Source: Collybiopsis luxurians FD-317 M1
Lineage: Eukaryota > Basidiomycota > Agaricomycetes > Agaricales > Omphalotaceae
Reading direction: 5' to 3'
NCBI GenBank assembly: GCA_000827265.1
Contig: KN834804.1
Coordinates: 159,434 to 223,433, forward strand
DNA: 64,000 bases
Position numbers and translations under genes: made by a program. Positions 35,320 to 45,245 of the stretch are shown one piece after another. The notes beneath the pieces were generated by a model. It was not told where the DNA came from. It saw only the letters and a program-made list of their open reading frames with translations, and did not search any database. Every line of letters begins with the position of its first letter. Positions within the stretch are counted from its first letter, which is position 1.

Positions 35320-36068
35320 GGGATTCAATGTGAGATCGGTTATACTTAAGTGATAAAATATCAAAGTCCGTTCACATGTACGGCGTCTGTATTACAATGA
35401 ATGGCCCAGATAACGGCAGTCCGAGCAGAGATGACTCGAAAGTGCCACAACAGGATATAAAATACTCACAATGGCGTAGGTTACCGCCTCAACAGTGATT
35501 CAGATTCTATATATACTCTCTTCAACGATGTTCACGAAGTTGATCATCAATGAGCTAGCGCCTTCCCTTGATTATTGCTATGATTCGCCCCAACGTGACA
35601 TTAACGTGACCGCGTGGCCTCGATAGTCAATGGTCATATGTATAAGATGAGGTATCGGCTCAAGCCGAGCCTGGAAGGGAGTGCTCAATTGAGAGGTTCA
35701 ACACCTTCAGTTGAGTGTGAAATTTAACACAGTATTTGTTGGCTGGGGCTTGGCCCGTGCGCGCGCGCGGGAGAAGGAAGAACAAAGGCAATCCACAAAG
35801 GATAGAGCCTGGAGCTTCCGATCAGTGACCGGTCGCTGTATGAGAGAAAAAGGTGTGGAGGGTTGGGCAAACGCGATATTGGGCTGAGGACGATCAAAGA
35901 AGAAACTAAACGGCCGGCGCCGCAAACCGCCTCTCATCACCTCACTCTTATCCGTCAAGAAGCCGCTTCGCTGACTTCTCTAGGCTTACTCGTCAGCTGT
36001 AACTGGTTCGACACCAAATAAAACCAGGTCAAGTGTATAGTATAGTAGATATTCGATAGTATACAGCA
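35320..36068. other. Intergenic region after protease E
   Basis: 3' flank of E, then unique sequence with a short CG alternation (gcgcgcgcg near 35760). No gene seen. Confidence 0.5.
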
Positions 36069-37682
36069 TCAGAACGTGGCGCCAACAACAGGTCGTACAT
36101 TCTCCTTCCCATCTGGAGTAAATTTCCTTCCCCCGATCTCGCGATATTTGCCGCCAGCTTTCCCACCACCAGAAGCCTTGATGCTGTTTTTCCCAACTGT
36201 ACCAGGACCCGAGCCAGGCTCCGGGTGGGGACCCCTCCTCGTGTTCATCAAGTACGCAAGTTCGGAGTGCGAGTTGTTCTCAGGAAGATTCGTAACTACC
36301 TTCAGCTCGCCTCGCCTTCTGTGACCGCTCTGTTCTTTCTCCACTTTCGATCTCGTGCAATTCTCAGAAGATCCTTTCGTAAGTGGTAAGATAGTAACTA
36401 ATCCCGGTACCCGGTCTTCCCAAGCTATCTTCGGCCTTATTTTTGACGTAAAGTTCGACGAAGCTGTGGCATGAGAGCTAGAATCCGGACCAGGTAGAGT
36501 ATTCACAGGTTCACTGGCCGGTCCGGTAGTAACGTCGACGGTGGACGCCGGTACTTTCAGTTCAGAAGACATGAGAGCGTCGTGTTCAGGCTGAACACTT
36601 TTGGACGAGCAGGAACCTGCTTCCAATTTGGGCATAGACGAAGGAGCCGGCGAGATGCAGGGAAGGGCTGATTGAACGGTAGAGTTTGACGTGAGAGCCA
36701 CAGATGGACTAGAGTGACTACTTTGACTGAGAGAAAAAGAAGTTTTCGAGACAGGTATCTTGCTTGGAGGAGAAGCGGAAGGTTTGAGGGCTTTTTGGTG
36801 ATCTTGTGTGGATTTAGTAGGGTGCATCGCGGTCGACGCCGTCTCTCTCGTTGATATTGCACACGCAATAGTTGGTACGATTGGAGTACCCTTTTTATTC
36901 GCAGGAGAATACCAAGGAATTTCGAGTCCGGAATCTGAAACAAACCGGAAGTCTGGAGGATGAAGAACGTGTCCATGCGCAGTGGCCGAGCGAGTAAGCA
37001 GAGGTTGAGCATGTGGATGTGCACCAACAATAGTGTCCGCAAGTGACCACAAGTGGAGCATAGCCAGTTTATCTGCTTCGGAAGGTTCACCTGGGGCATG
37101 AGTAAGGTCTGGAAATGCGGTATGACTTCGGCCGCGGCTAGCGAGCTTGGCCTTTGTATGTTCTTTCTTCATCGCTGAGAAAAGACTGAGGGGTCGAAGA
37201 GCTAGACGAGCTGCTGGACTAGTGGGAGATTTAATGGATATGGAGCATCGATGATTCGCAAACGGTCTGGACGGAATATGCTGAGATAGTTCAGAAGGCC
37301 GAGGAGACGGACTAGCCAAATATCTACATAAATCTTGAATTCGGCTTTCCTTCTTTTGATGGGAGGACTTGGGGTAACTTGGCATCGCCATGTCTACCGT
37401 TGAACATGGAGAGTATGGAACCTTAGATAATAGATCAATTCAAAAAAAAAAAAGAGAATCCACTAGAAGTCTTACTTTTTGTACAACACTCGCCGAGTTA
37501 ATTGAGTGATCCGCTAGTTTCTTTTCGCCGTTTATGAACCTAGAACAGGTGTAGATGATAATGGCGAAAGCAGGAATGATAGCTGCAAAACATAGAATTT
37601 CCGTTCCTTTGGAAATCGCGAGACCGGAGACCGCGGAAGGCTGTGACGAAGTAGACGGTGTAGGTGTAGACATGAAATGCAT
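36069..37682 (-). CDS. Single-pass membrane protein with long disordered Ser/Pro-rich tail
   Basis: Two exons. 37476-37682 encodes MHFMSTPTPSTSSQPS (the second Met at 37673 is an alternative start). A transmembrane segment follows (ILCFAAIIPAFAIIIY) and then a short basic stretch. A 54-nt intron (37422-37475, gtaag...ctaag, with a long T-tract) joins VVQK to VPYSPCSTVDMAMPSYPK in frame. The total is 519 aa. The tail is rich in Ser, Pro and Lys with no visible globular fold, and ends GRKFTPDGKENVRPVVGATF. The short N-terminus before the helix and the basic residues after it (RFINGEKK) favour N-out/C-in topology. I do not recognise the family. Without the intron the large exon would be taken as a separate soluble protein starting at 37391. 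Confidence 0.68.
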
Positions 37683-38269
37683 TCCTTGAGATAGTATGTA
37701 GTATATAGGGCTGGGATATGAGCGAGATCAGAAAAGACTGACTGAGGTGGGCAAAAGCAAGAGAACGGCTGTGGTAGACGCCCGAAACCTCCTCATAAGC
37801 GCTGGGCACTTTGGTGGCGCTTACGAATTCCGCTTGCTTCTGACCTTGACGGTACTCACAATTCAGTTTCTCGAGTTCACCGTGCTGGCAGGAATAAGTT
37901 GAATGAATTGTTTGCTGTACAGCTTTCTGATACCGTACAAAGACAAGGATTTCTCGAAGGGAACGAGAATCCTCCGCAAATTGTGATGTAACCATGAATC
38001 CATGATGTTGTCCATTGACTGCGTCAGCTCTAAACAGCTTGTCGGATGCGATTTGACTTTTTTTGGAGTGACTGCCATCACTTATTCATTTAACCTTCGC
38101 ACAAAAGGTTTAGCCCATATCACCTAGTACATACTACCCCGGCGGCGGTGTAGTTTTCTACAGACGAAAATGAGTTTAAGCCTTCCAATTTAATTGTCAT
38201 TCCGAGGCTAATGACTACTATGTAATGTAGAAGGAGGTATACGGGGCTTTCGGCATGATGTGTTCCCGC
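37683..38269. other. Intergenic region; possible small gene at 37863-38081 (-)
   Basis: A 72-codon minus-strand ATG frame (MMAVTPKKVKSHPTSCLELTQSMDN...) overlaps a second protein-like frame (RSLREILVFVRYQKAVQQTIHS...GELEKLN followed by a gtgagt donor). Together they suggest a small spliced coiled-coil gene, but I could not find a clean join. Confidence 0.3.
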
Positions 38270-38278
38270 TTTAAAAGG
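38270..38278 (+). promoter_or_regulatory. TATA-like element of GH128-1 (TTTAAAAGG)
   Basis: 63 nt before the ATG. The equivalent element of the paralogue is 62 nt before its ATG, and both are followed by a conserved 'cagta-cgtcccca' type leader. Confidence 0.55.
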
Positions 38279-38332
38279 AGGGATGCTTCAAAGCGTTGGT
38301 CAGTATTGTCCCCAGGTCGATAACCTTACGCC

Positions 38333-39713
38333 ATGTTCTCTCGTTCTGTAGTCGCGTTGTTCGCTCTGTTGATCGGTTCTGCTCAGGCTGGGAAGCGTGG
38401 TCTGGCGTGGCCTTGGTGTATGTATAGTTTCTTCGACGCCTGACTCGGCGGATTATCTGATATTGTTCTTCATAGACAACAAATCTCTGTATGGCGAGCC
38501 TTTTTGATGACCATGTTATCGAACTGAATCTTCACTCTCAGTAACCCCGGTGTTTTGAACGGCGGCAATGGCCAGGTTGTTGCTATGTATGCTCACTTGG
38601 CTCCTCTCCGTTTTATGTCGCTCATCATATATTCTTAGTTATGACTGGGAAACTTACGCTCCCCCTACCTCCACCGGAAATACGGGCGGACTGGGTTTTA
38701 TTGGAATGCAAGCAAAATTGGACTCGCCCTCCAGTCCCGTTTCCCAGCTGGCTGCTCGACAGAAGGCTCAAGGATGGGCAAGTCAGTAAAAGATAATTCC
38801 TGTCTGATGGATTATACTAATTATCGTTTACCTAACAGCCGTCTTCAGTTTGAACGAACCTGATATTAACGGTATCTCTCCTCAGCAGGCTGCTGAGTGG
38901 TATATTAAGTGGATTAACCCTCTTGTAGGCATAATTTTTTTTGATTCATGCACTATCCTCACGACAATTTTTTCCAGGCCATCAAAAAGGCGCTCCCGGC
39001 AGTTACTTCCAGCGGAAGCTCAGGCCAAGGGCTCTCCTGGCTATCGCAGATGATCAGCGCCTGTGGAGGCCGATGCTATTATGATTACATCAACCTTCGT
39101 AAGAACCTGCTTTCCTTCTCAAATTGTCTTATTTTAACTTGTTTTTCGAATCATTTGCACACATACAGATTGGTATGGGTAAGTAATAAAATTCAGAAGT
39201 CTTGCCCAATTACGGCCTTACCTTGACTATAGAAAGTCCTTCGCTGAATTCAAGGCTTACGTCGAACACGCACACTCTCAATTCCCGGTTAGCAGATGTC
39301 CTTTTCAGCCATTGAAGTTGTTGTCTAAAATTCTCCTCTAGTCGTCCACCATAGTCATTTCTGAGTTTGCTCTCACCAATGGCGGAGACCAGTGCGTAAA
39401 ACTCGAGTCCAATCCCATTTTTAGAAACAAAATCTGACTGCTGTTACGTTGCAGGCTCGCCTTTTTCAAATCCGCCTTCCCTTTCCTTGACGGATTGGGA
39501 TATATTCATCTCTATTTCCCATTTGTTAGTACGTCTCCCGCACTCTTGCAGGCTAATGATGGCAACGCTGCATCCTACGTTGGCACCGGCTCATGCCTGT
39601 ACACCAATGCTGGCGGACCCTCTGCTGTGGGCACGTTGTTAAAAGGAGCGTCCAGAATTCAGATTGAGGATGCTGATATAGCCCCGCAAGTGGAGTTCCA
39701 AACCGTTCTATGA
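38333..39713 (+). CDS. GH128 glycosyl hydrolase (endo-beta-1,3-glucanase, Lentinula GLU1-like), copy 1
   Basis: Secreted glucanase likely acting on the fungal cell wall. ATG 38333 gives signal peptide MFSRSVVALFALLIGSAQA, then GKRGLAWPWYNKSLNPGV. The exons include a 13-nt microexon (38476-38488) and a 10-nt microexon (39169-39178, supplying the middle of NLHWYGKSF). Catalytic residues expected for GH128 are present: SLNEPDING (acid/base Glu) and IVISEFAL (nucleophile Glu). The C-terminal strand-helix LYFPFVSTSPALLQAND also matches the family. It differs from copy 2 and from GLU1 at the end: instead of finishing in LMY it runs on through GTLLKGASRIQIEDADIAPQ to TGA 39711-39713. This adds about 20 unrelated residues. 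It is probably active but has a mutated terminus. Confidence 0.88.
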
Positions 39714-40951
39714 AAGGGGGGAATGGCCGACCTAGGATGTACAAGATATGAGTCTAATGAAAGATGGAGTTTTGCAGAGAAGGCGCAATTTTGGACATAT
39801 CCCACGACCAGACCAGGGAAAGAAGGATGTTAGGATCGTCGTTGATGTGGTGACGTTGTTGCACATGGAGGTCTGAAAATCTGTACACTGGGATAACCGA
39901 GAATTTACAAAGTTGAACAACTCGAGTTTTCGTGTAATTGATTTGAGAGGCTAGTGCGACGGCTCATCACCTTCTGAGCTTTTGAGATATTGTTATCTAT
40001 CGACAACTTCTTTCAGGTGGAGCATGTATGCTACTTCCTCCTCCGATTCAGCTGGTGCGACGACTCTCATCGTCTCTGAGTCCAAATTGATGTCAGACTC
40101 AGTCTTCTGAGCTATTGAGAAAAATTTCAAATCTATGCCAGACTCGGACAGCTTCTGGGTGAAGGGGCATGTATGCTACCTCGTTTTCCGATTCATCATT
40201 AACAAGATACATACGCGATCAGAAAACTCTGGTGACTTTTGGCCTCAGGCGTGATTCAAATTTTGGTTCAGTATTTGAATATGAAGTCCGTCCTTGTCCC
40301 GCAATGCATTTGGGGGCAGAATTTCTCGGTTTTGCCTTTATTATGCGGACCGAGTACTTACGAATTGGATGTATTCTTGGGTGTGAAAACATCATCAGTG
40401 TTCCTGTACTAATTTTTTTGGGGGCCTCTCTAGGCAAGTATTTATGGATTTTGAAATTCAAGGAGGGGGAGCGTGAGTTTGCATGATATCCAAAAAACCT
40501 TGCCGGTAGCTCGGCTGGACGGCAAACGCGGCGACGCGGGTTCGCGATCAATAAAGTTGTAAGGGCGCGTCACAATTTCACCAGTCTTTGTATGCTAAAA
40601 GATGCATCAACCATCAAGAACCGCGAGAGTAACAAAAAGGATGCGCTCCCGTTTACAGTAGCACCTTAAAGCCGAATTATACCCGGACTTTTGATGGGCT
40701 CGTCCAGAAATCCGACTGTACGCGATCACAATGATCCAAAGAGGAATGGATCCTTTGCTCGGGGGGTTCTTCTTCTTCGGTCGAGTCTAGCTGCTTCCAG
40801 ACAAGAAATCATTGTGGTCCATCCGTGAATGCAAACAAAGTTCGACGCGTAAACAAAGTACATCCGAAGCTGATCCCAGTGATACGATGTGACCGAATTT
40901 CTCGAGTGTAAATACACTTTTCCGTACAAAATAGATACCCATATTGCTTAA
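39714..40951. other. Intergenic region with partial direct repeat
   Basis: Contains two copies of 'catgtatgctac-tc' with surrounding 'cttctgag-t-ttgag' text (around 39975-40190). This indicates a small degenerate duplication of about 150 bp. No gene seen. Confidence 0.4.
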
Positions 40952-41829
40952 ATGCTATCAGATATCCGATGGGGAACCTATTCCATTTCGGTATTTTCGA
41001 TGTGGATTTTCAAAAAATCTCGAAACTCCCCTGACGTGATAGAAAAACAAAAAATCATACTAGACTTGCTTGAAGGAGAGGAGAACCTTCCGCAGAGTGC
41101 GATTCCGACGTATCAGAACCCATACACGAGAAAAAAAAATCTCTCTCTAATAGGAACTCATCAGGATGGAACTAGGCTTCTCTGGGAATCGATTGTAAGT
41201 AGGTACATCCGCAGCATCACCAAGTTACTCGTATCCGATCTGGGCACAGTGTATGAAGCCCTCTCGGTGGCGAGAAAGCGGTCAAGTGCACAGGAGGATC
41301 TTTTTGACCAGTCTTTTGGTCTTCTCTCGTATGCTGTTGTAGAGGGATCGCGAAGGTCCAGGTTCGGTCCGGCCCGGCCCGGATCTGAGTTATTAATAGG
41401 GCGATTCCAAAACGGTAACGGCATCGAAGGCTTCGAAGACTACGCGCATGGACTCACTTCGCTACCTAATCTTGCTTCCATACCCAGCGAGAGCAAGCTA
41501 GGAACAGCATCCTCCAAGAAACCCTTCTATGGTGATTATGGAATTACTTCACTGAACTCAAAGCCCGTCTTGTCTTTCAAAACACCGATATGCTATTATT
41601 ACGGCTCAGAAATGAACCTTTGATGATTGTTCCTTCCATCTTTGAACACCAACTATCCAACATCAAAACTCGGCTTGATGACGTCTCATCAACAGTAACC
41701 AAACCGGTAACCGTAATTGGAACATTTGAATTTATGATGCTGATTCTGCTAGCCAAAATCAATTTGAAGTCTGCGCACAACAACGAACCATATGTGTTTT
41801 ACGAGGTATTCCACAAGGTTTTGCAGTGA
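40952..41829 (+). pseudogene. Unknown protein gene, apparently frameshifted near 41530
   Basis: From ATG 40952 a 190-codon stretch (VIEKQKIILDLLEGEE, WESIVSRYIRSITKLL, LFDQSFGLLSYAVVEG, up to SSKKPFYG) reads like a real protein. Close to 41530 the protein-like signal moves to another frame: LWNYFTELKARLVFQNTDM, LRLRNEPLMIVPSIF, EHQLSNIKTRLDDVSS, then IGTFEFMMLILLAKI, ending HKVLQ at TGA 41827-41829. A 33-nt intron (gtgatt...caaag) could bridge the frames but is unusually short. A frameshift is therefore the simpler reading. The family is not recognised. It lies between the two GH128 genes and has no matching copy elsewhere in the window. Confidence 0.4.
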
Positions 41830-42057
41830 CTGGTATGTATCACCATTCCCGTTCAATCTTCACACAAATGGTCAGTGAATATCATTTCTTGTTGGAATTT
41901 AATAGTATGGCACGGCGGCGGTAGTACTCGATAGAGACGGCATACGAAAAGGAACTCAGCCTCCCAATCTGATCGTCATTTCGAAGAAAATGACTGCTCC
42001 GCGAGGGGTAAGAAGGGGTTACGGCCCAGATGCTCCTTCGGGATGATACGTTTCCAC

Positions 42058-42065
42058 TATAAAAG
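42058..42065 (+). promoter_or_regulatory. TATA box of GH128-2 (TATAAAAG)
   Basis: 62 nt upstream of the ATG, at the position equivalent to the element of GH128-1. Confidence 0.6.
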
Positions 42066-42119
42066 AAGAGATTCCTCGACCAGCTAGCCAGTATCGTCCC
42101 CAGTCGATAGTTTCACATC

Positions 42120-43434
42120 ATGTTCTCTCGCTCCACACTCGCCCTCTTCGCTCTTTTCGTTGGTTCTGCCCAGGCAGGAAAACGTGGTCTGGCATGGCCT
42201 TGGTGTATGTATCATTTTGTCGACGCTCAAGGCGCATTATCTGATCTATGTCTCCACAGATAACAGCCCTCTGTACGGCGAGTCTCCTAAGTGATACTCG
42301 TATTGAGCTCACGGTTTATCTTCAGTGACCCGGGTGTTTTAAACAACGGTGATGGAGAGGTCGTTGCCATGTATGTTTACTTGGTTCCTCCTCTCTCCCA
42401 GTCGCTCACCAAACGTTTTCAGCTATGATTGGGAAACCTACGCTCCGCCTACCTCCACAGGCGGTACAGGTGGACTGGGTTTTATTGGAATGCAAGGTAC
42501 CATGGACTCGTCCTCTAGTCCCGTTTCCGAGCTGGCTGCACGCCAGAAGGCACAAGGATGGGCAAGTAAGTGAACGACGATTCTTGCTTGATGAGTCATA
42601 CCATACTTATTATGTTTACCTGATAGCCGTCTTCAGTTTAAACGAACCTGACATCAACGGAATTACTCCTCAGGAAGCTGCTCAGTGGTACATTCAGTGG
42701 ATTAACCCTCTTGTACGCGTAAAATTGCATCTATTCCTAAGTACACTGGTTTCACAGTATAATTTCCAGGCCATCAAAAAGGCGCTCCCGGCAGTTACTT
42801 CAAGCACAAACTCCGGCCAAGGGCTCTCCTGGCTATCCCAGATGATTAGTGCTTGTGCAGGTCAATGCTTTTATGATTACATCAACCTTCGTAAGTATTT
42901 GATTTTACTTCTCAAATTGACTTGAATACTAAACTCTTTGCCCACCCAGATTGGTATGGGTAAGTGATAAAATTTGGCTTCAAGCCTTATGCCTCGACAA
43001 CCTTACCGTGCATACAGATCGTCCTTCGCTGAATTCCAGACCTACATTCAAAATGCACACAACCAATTTCCGGTGAGTAAAAGTTCCTGCAGTGAGCCGT
43101 CGAGGTTGTTGACTAACACTGTCCTCTAGTCGTCGACCATAGTCATTACAGAGTTTGCTCTCAATAATGGCGGAGACCAGTGAGTAGATCTCATTTGCCT
43201 TTCTTGTAGGCAGAGATCTCATTGCTTTGTTTTTTTTTCAGAGTCGCCTTTTTCCAATCCGCCTTCCCTTTCCTTGACGGATTAGGATATGTTCTTCTCT
43301 ATTTCCCATTCGTCGCAACGTCTCCCGCACTCTTGCAAGCTAATGATCCCAATGCCGTCGCTACCGTTGGCACTGGATCTTGCCTGTACACCAACGCTGG
43401 AGGACCCTCTGCTGCGGGCAACTTGATGTACTAA
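42120..43434 (+). CDS. GH128 glycosyl hydrolase (endo-beta-1,3-glucanase, Lentinula GLU1-like), copy 2
   Basis: Signal peptide MFSRSTLALFALFVGSAQA; mature start GKRGLAWPWYNSPLDPGV. It has the same intron map as copy 1, with microexons 42260-42272 (13 nt) and 42950-42959 (10 nt). Catalytic Glu residues lie in SLNEPDING and IVITEFAL. The end TNAGGPSAAGNLMY and TAA 43432-43434 are as in the family, so this copy looks fully canonical. Length is about 255 aa. The likely role is remodelling or autolysis of beta-1,3-glucan, as described for GLU1 in the shiitake fruit body; that function is family knowledge, not shown here. Downstream lies a stub of the neighbouring ABC1-type gene, showing that this end took part in a local duplication. 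Confidence 0.9.
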
Positions 43435-43439
43435 TCGGG

Positions 43440-43850
43440 ACTGCAATTTAATTATTAGTTATTATGGTCCTCTGCACTCGCTCTCGGTTGTTGTATTGTG
43501 TTGACTTGAAAAGTCAAATAACATTCGCTACGTTTCCAAAGACTTGCTTTGACCCGTGAGATTTTTATGCCGCCGGCAGACTTGCGTATCTCGTAGGCTC
43601 CCTCGTGGTCTGAAAATGCTGCATCTTCTTTCTTTCCGAATCTTTCGAGCGAACCAGCACTGATAATGCCTCATAACATAGAATATACCATCTGATACTT
43701 CAATCTAGATGTTCCACAGGGCTTCGTTTCTGAGCCGAACCTCATTCCGGCGACAATTTGCCACTTACTAACAGCCCACCGAATTTTCGTTTTCTCGATG
43801 ATGAAAGTATACAAGGCAAACAAGCTCCCATGAGCGGATCCAAATTTCGA
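43440..43850. repeat. Duplicated segment, copy 1 (GH128 3' flank plus ABC1K 5' end)
   Basis: Aligns by eye with 44870-45245. Shared landmarks are 'cattcgc', 'gctttgacccgtgagattttt', 'atagaat-tac-atct', 'tctagatgtt-cacagggcttc' and 'cattccggcgac'. Confidence 0.75.
43709..43816 (+). pseudogene. Stub of the ABC1/UbiB-type gene (N-terminus only)
   Basis: ATG 43709 begins MFHRASFLSRTSFRRQFAT, nearly identical to the true gene's MFYRASLSSRTSFRRHFAT at 45129. It then hits stop codons (TAA after ATY, TGA TGA further on), and similarity fades near 43830. It is a dead 5' fragment left by segmental duplication. Confidence 0.75.
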
Positions 43851-44794
43851 GGGATTTGAGTTGCATATACTTACCCTCGTATATTGCTCGATGACAGCGG
43901 TGTCTGGATAAGTATAGCGTGGGTCCCCACTAAGGCGACAATCATTGTGCAGAGTCCTATCATTGCGTTGAGTATTGAACCTTCATTGGGCTCTTCCTCG
44001 CAAGGACAGTAGAAGGAAGTTTTTCTTCCTAAATTAATGGGAGCTGTAACATCATTTCACAAATCATATATGGGACAATAGGGTCTAATCTGCAAGTCCA
44101 GGTTCTGTCAGGCGTAGACTGACATCAAGTTGCGGCTACTCATTCTTGTTCAATTTCTCGAATCTATAAGAGTTTTCAGCATCCGCCCTATAGTAAGCAT
44201 CATAATCCAGTGAGGAGCACCGTAGTCATGTGTTTCAAGCACTCGACTTTTTGATCATCACTGATCCCGACTCAGAGTTCAGACTCATTCACCATACTAT
44301 TCCCTACGCGCCTTGGCCCTTCATTATTCCAGCTCAATCATCCATTACCGACTCAGGGTTATTTATGCAATACCTCGATGTCCTAATTTTCGCTTCGTGA
44401 GTGTATTGTTCCGTTCAGTCGAGCTTTTAACTGCGCAGCATTGTCATGACTGTAGTAAAGCTATACCCACCGGAAGATTGGCCAGACTTGATAGGGATTT
44501 GGAGCGACCCATATACTATCCGCCGATGCGACGTATGGTGTCTGCTCCGGGCATATTTTTCGCTCAACACTAGCTTCATCTTACACGCGGAACAAACATA
44601 TATCTGCGATGCTGTCTGTATATTGGCTTTGGGCACGAGCTTCTTCAGGGATCACTGTTTCTTCTCTTCTCCCAATTTCCGGTCCTTGTATTTCTTCCAT
44701 TACTCTTGGCTCAATTCCTGTCACTCTTTAATTTGTCCCTGTTTGGAGTTACCTCCAGGTGGCGAAGGACACCACATTTGTCCGGTAGACAGAT
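43851..44794. other. Intergenic region between the two duplicated segments
   Basis: No gene supported. Much of it probably corresponds to eroded GH128 sequence preceding the relic at 44795, but similarity is too low to trace by eye. Confidence 0.4.
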
Positions 44795-44864
44795 TGTTGG
44801 TACCGGCTCTTGCCCGTACACCACGGCTGGAGGACCCTCTGCTGTGGGCAGCTTGATGTACTAA
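44795..44864 (+). pseudogene. Relic of a third GH128 gene (last exon)
   Basis: Encodes IVGTGSCPYTTAGGPSAVGSLMY and TAA 44862-44864, matching the C-terminal exon of GH128-2 (VGTGSCLYTNAGGPSA.GNLMY). The rest of the gene is not recognisable. It shows that at least three GH128 copies once lay in this 7-kb stretch. Confidence 0.78.
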
Positions 44865-44869
44865 TTCAG

Positions 44870-45245
44870 AGTTCGGCTTAATCATCAACTAATATACCTC
44901 TAAACTCGCTATCAATTGTAGGATTGTACTTAATCGAAAATCGAATCACATTCGCCACCGTGATTTCCAAAAACCCGCTTTGACCCGTGAGACTTTTTTG
45001 CTGTCGGCAGACGTGCGCGTCACGCCGGCTCACTCTTTGTCCGCAAACTGCTCCATCTTCTTCTCTCTTTCGGACCACCACCACCAATGCCTCAGACATA
45101 GAATTTACTATCTCATATACCAATCTAGATGTTTTACAGGGCTTCATTATCAAGCCGTACCTCATTCCGGCGACATTTTGCCACACAGCAAGCCCCCGAA
45201 TTTTCGTCTTCTCGATGGCGAAAGTATACACGACGAACAGGCTAT
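44870..45245. repeat. Duplicated segment, copy 2 (GH128 3' flank plus ABC1K 5' end)
   Basis: Partner of 43440-43850. Here the ABC1-type reading frame continues into the full gene. Confidence 0.75.

Larger units (their letters stand above)
32880..35400. repeat. Segmental duplication unit, copy 2 (contains protease E)
   Basis: Adjacent direct repeat of 29860-32640 with shared non-coding flanks. D and E are therefore a true tandem duplication. Confidence 0.7.

Noticed and set aside
44446..44856. 136-codon plus-strand frame ending LLVPALARTPRLEDPLLWAA
   Set aside because: It overlaps the GH128 relic in the wrong frame; the conserved GTGSCPYTTAGGPSAVGSLMY reading explains the 3' part.
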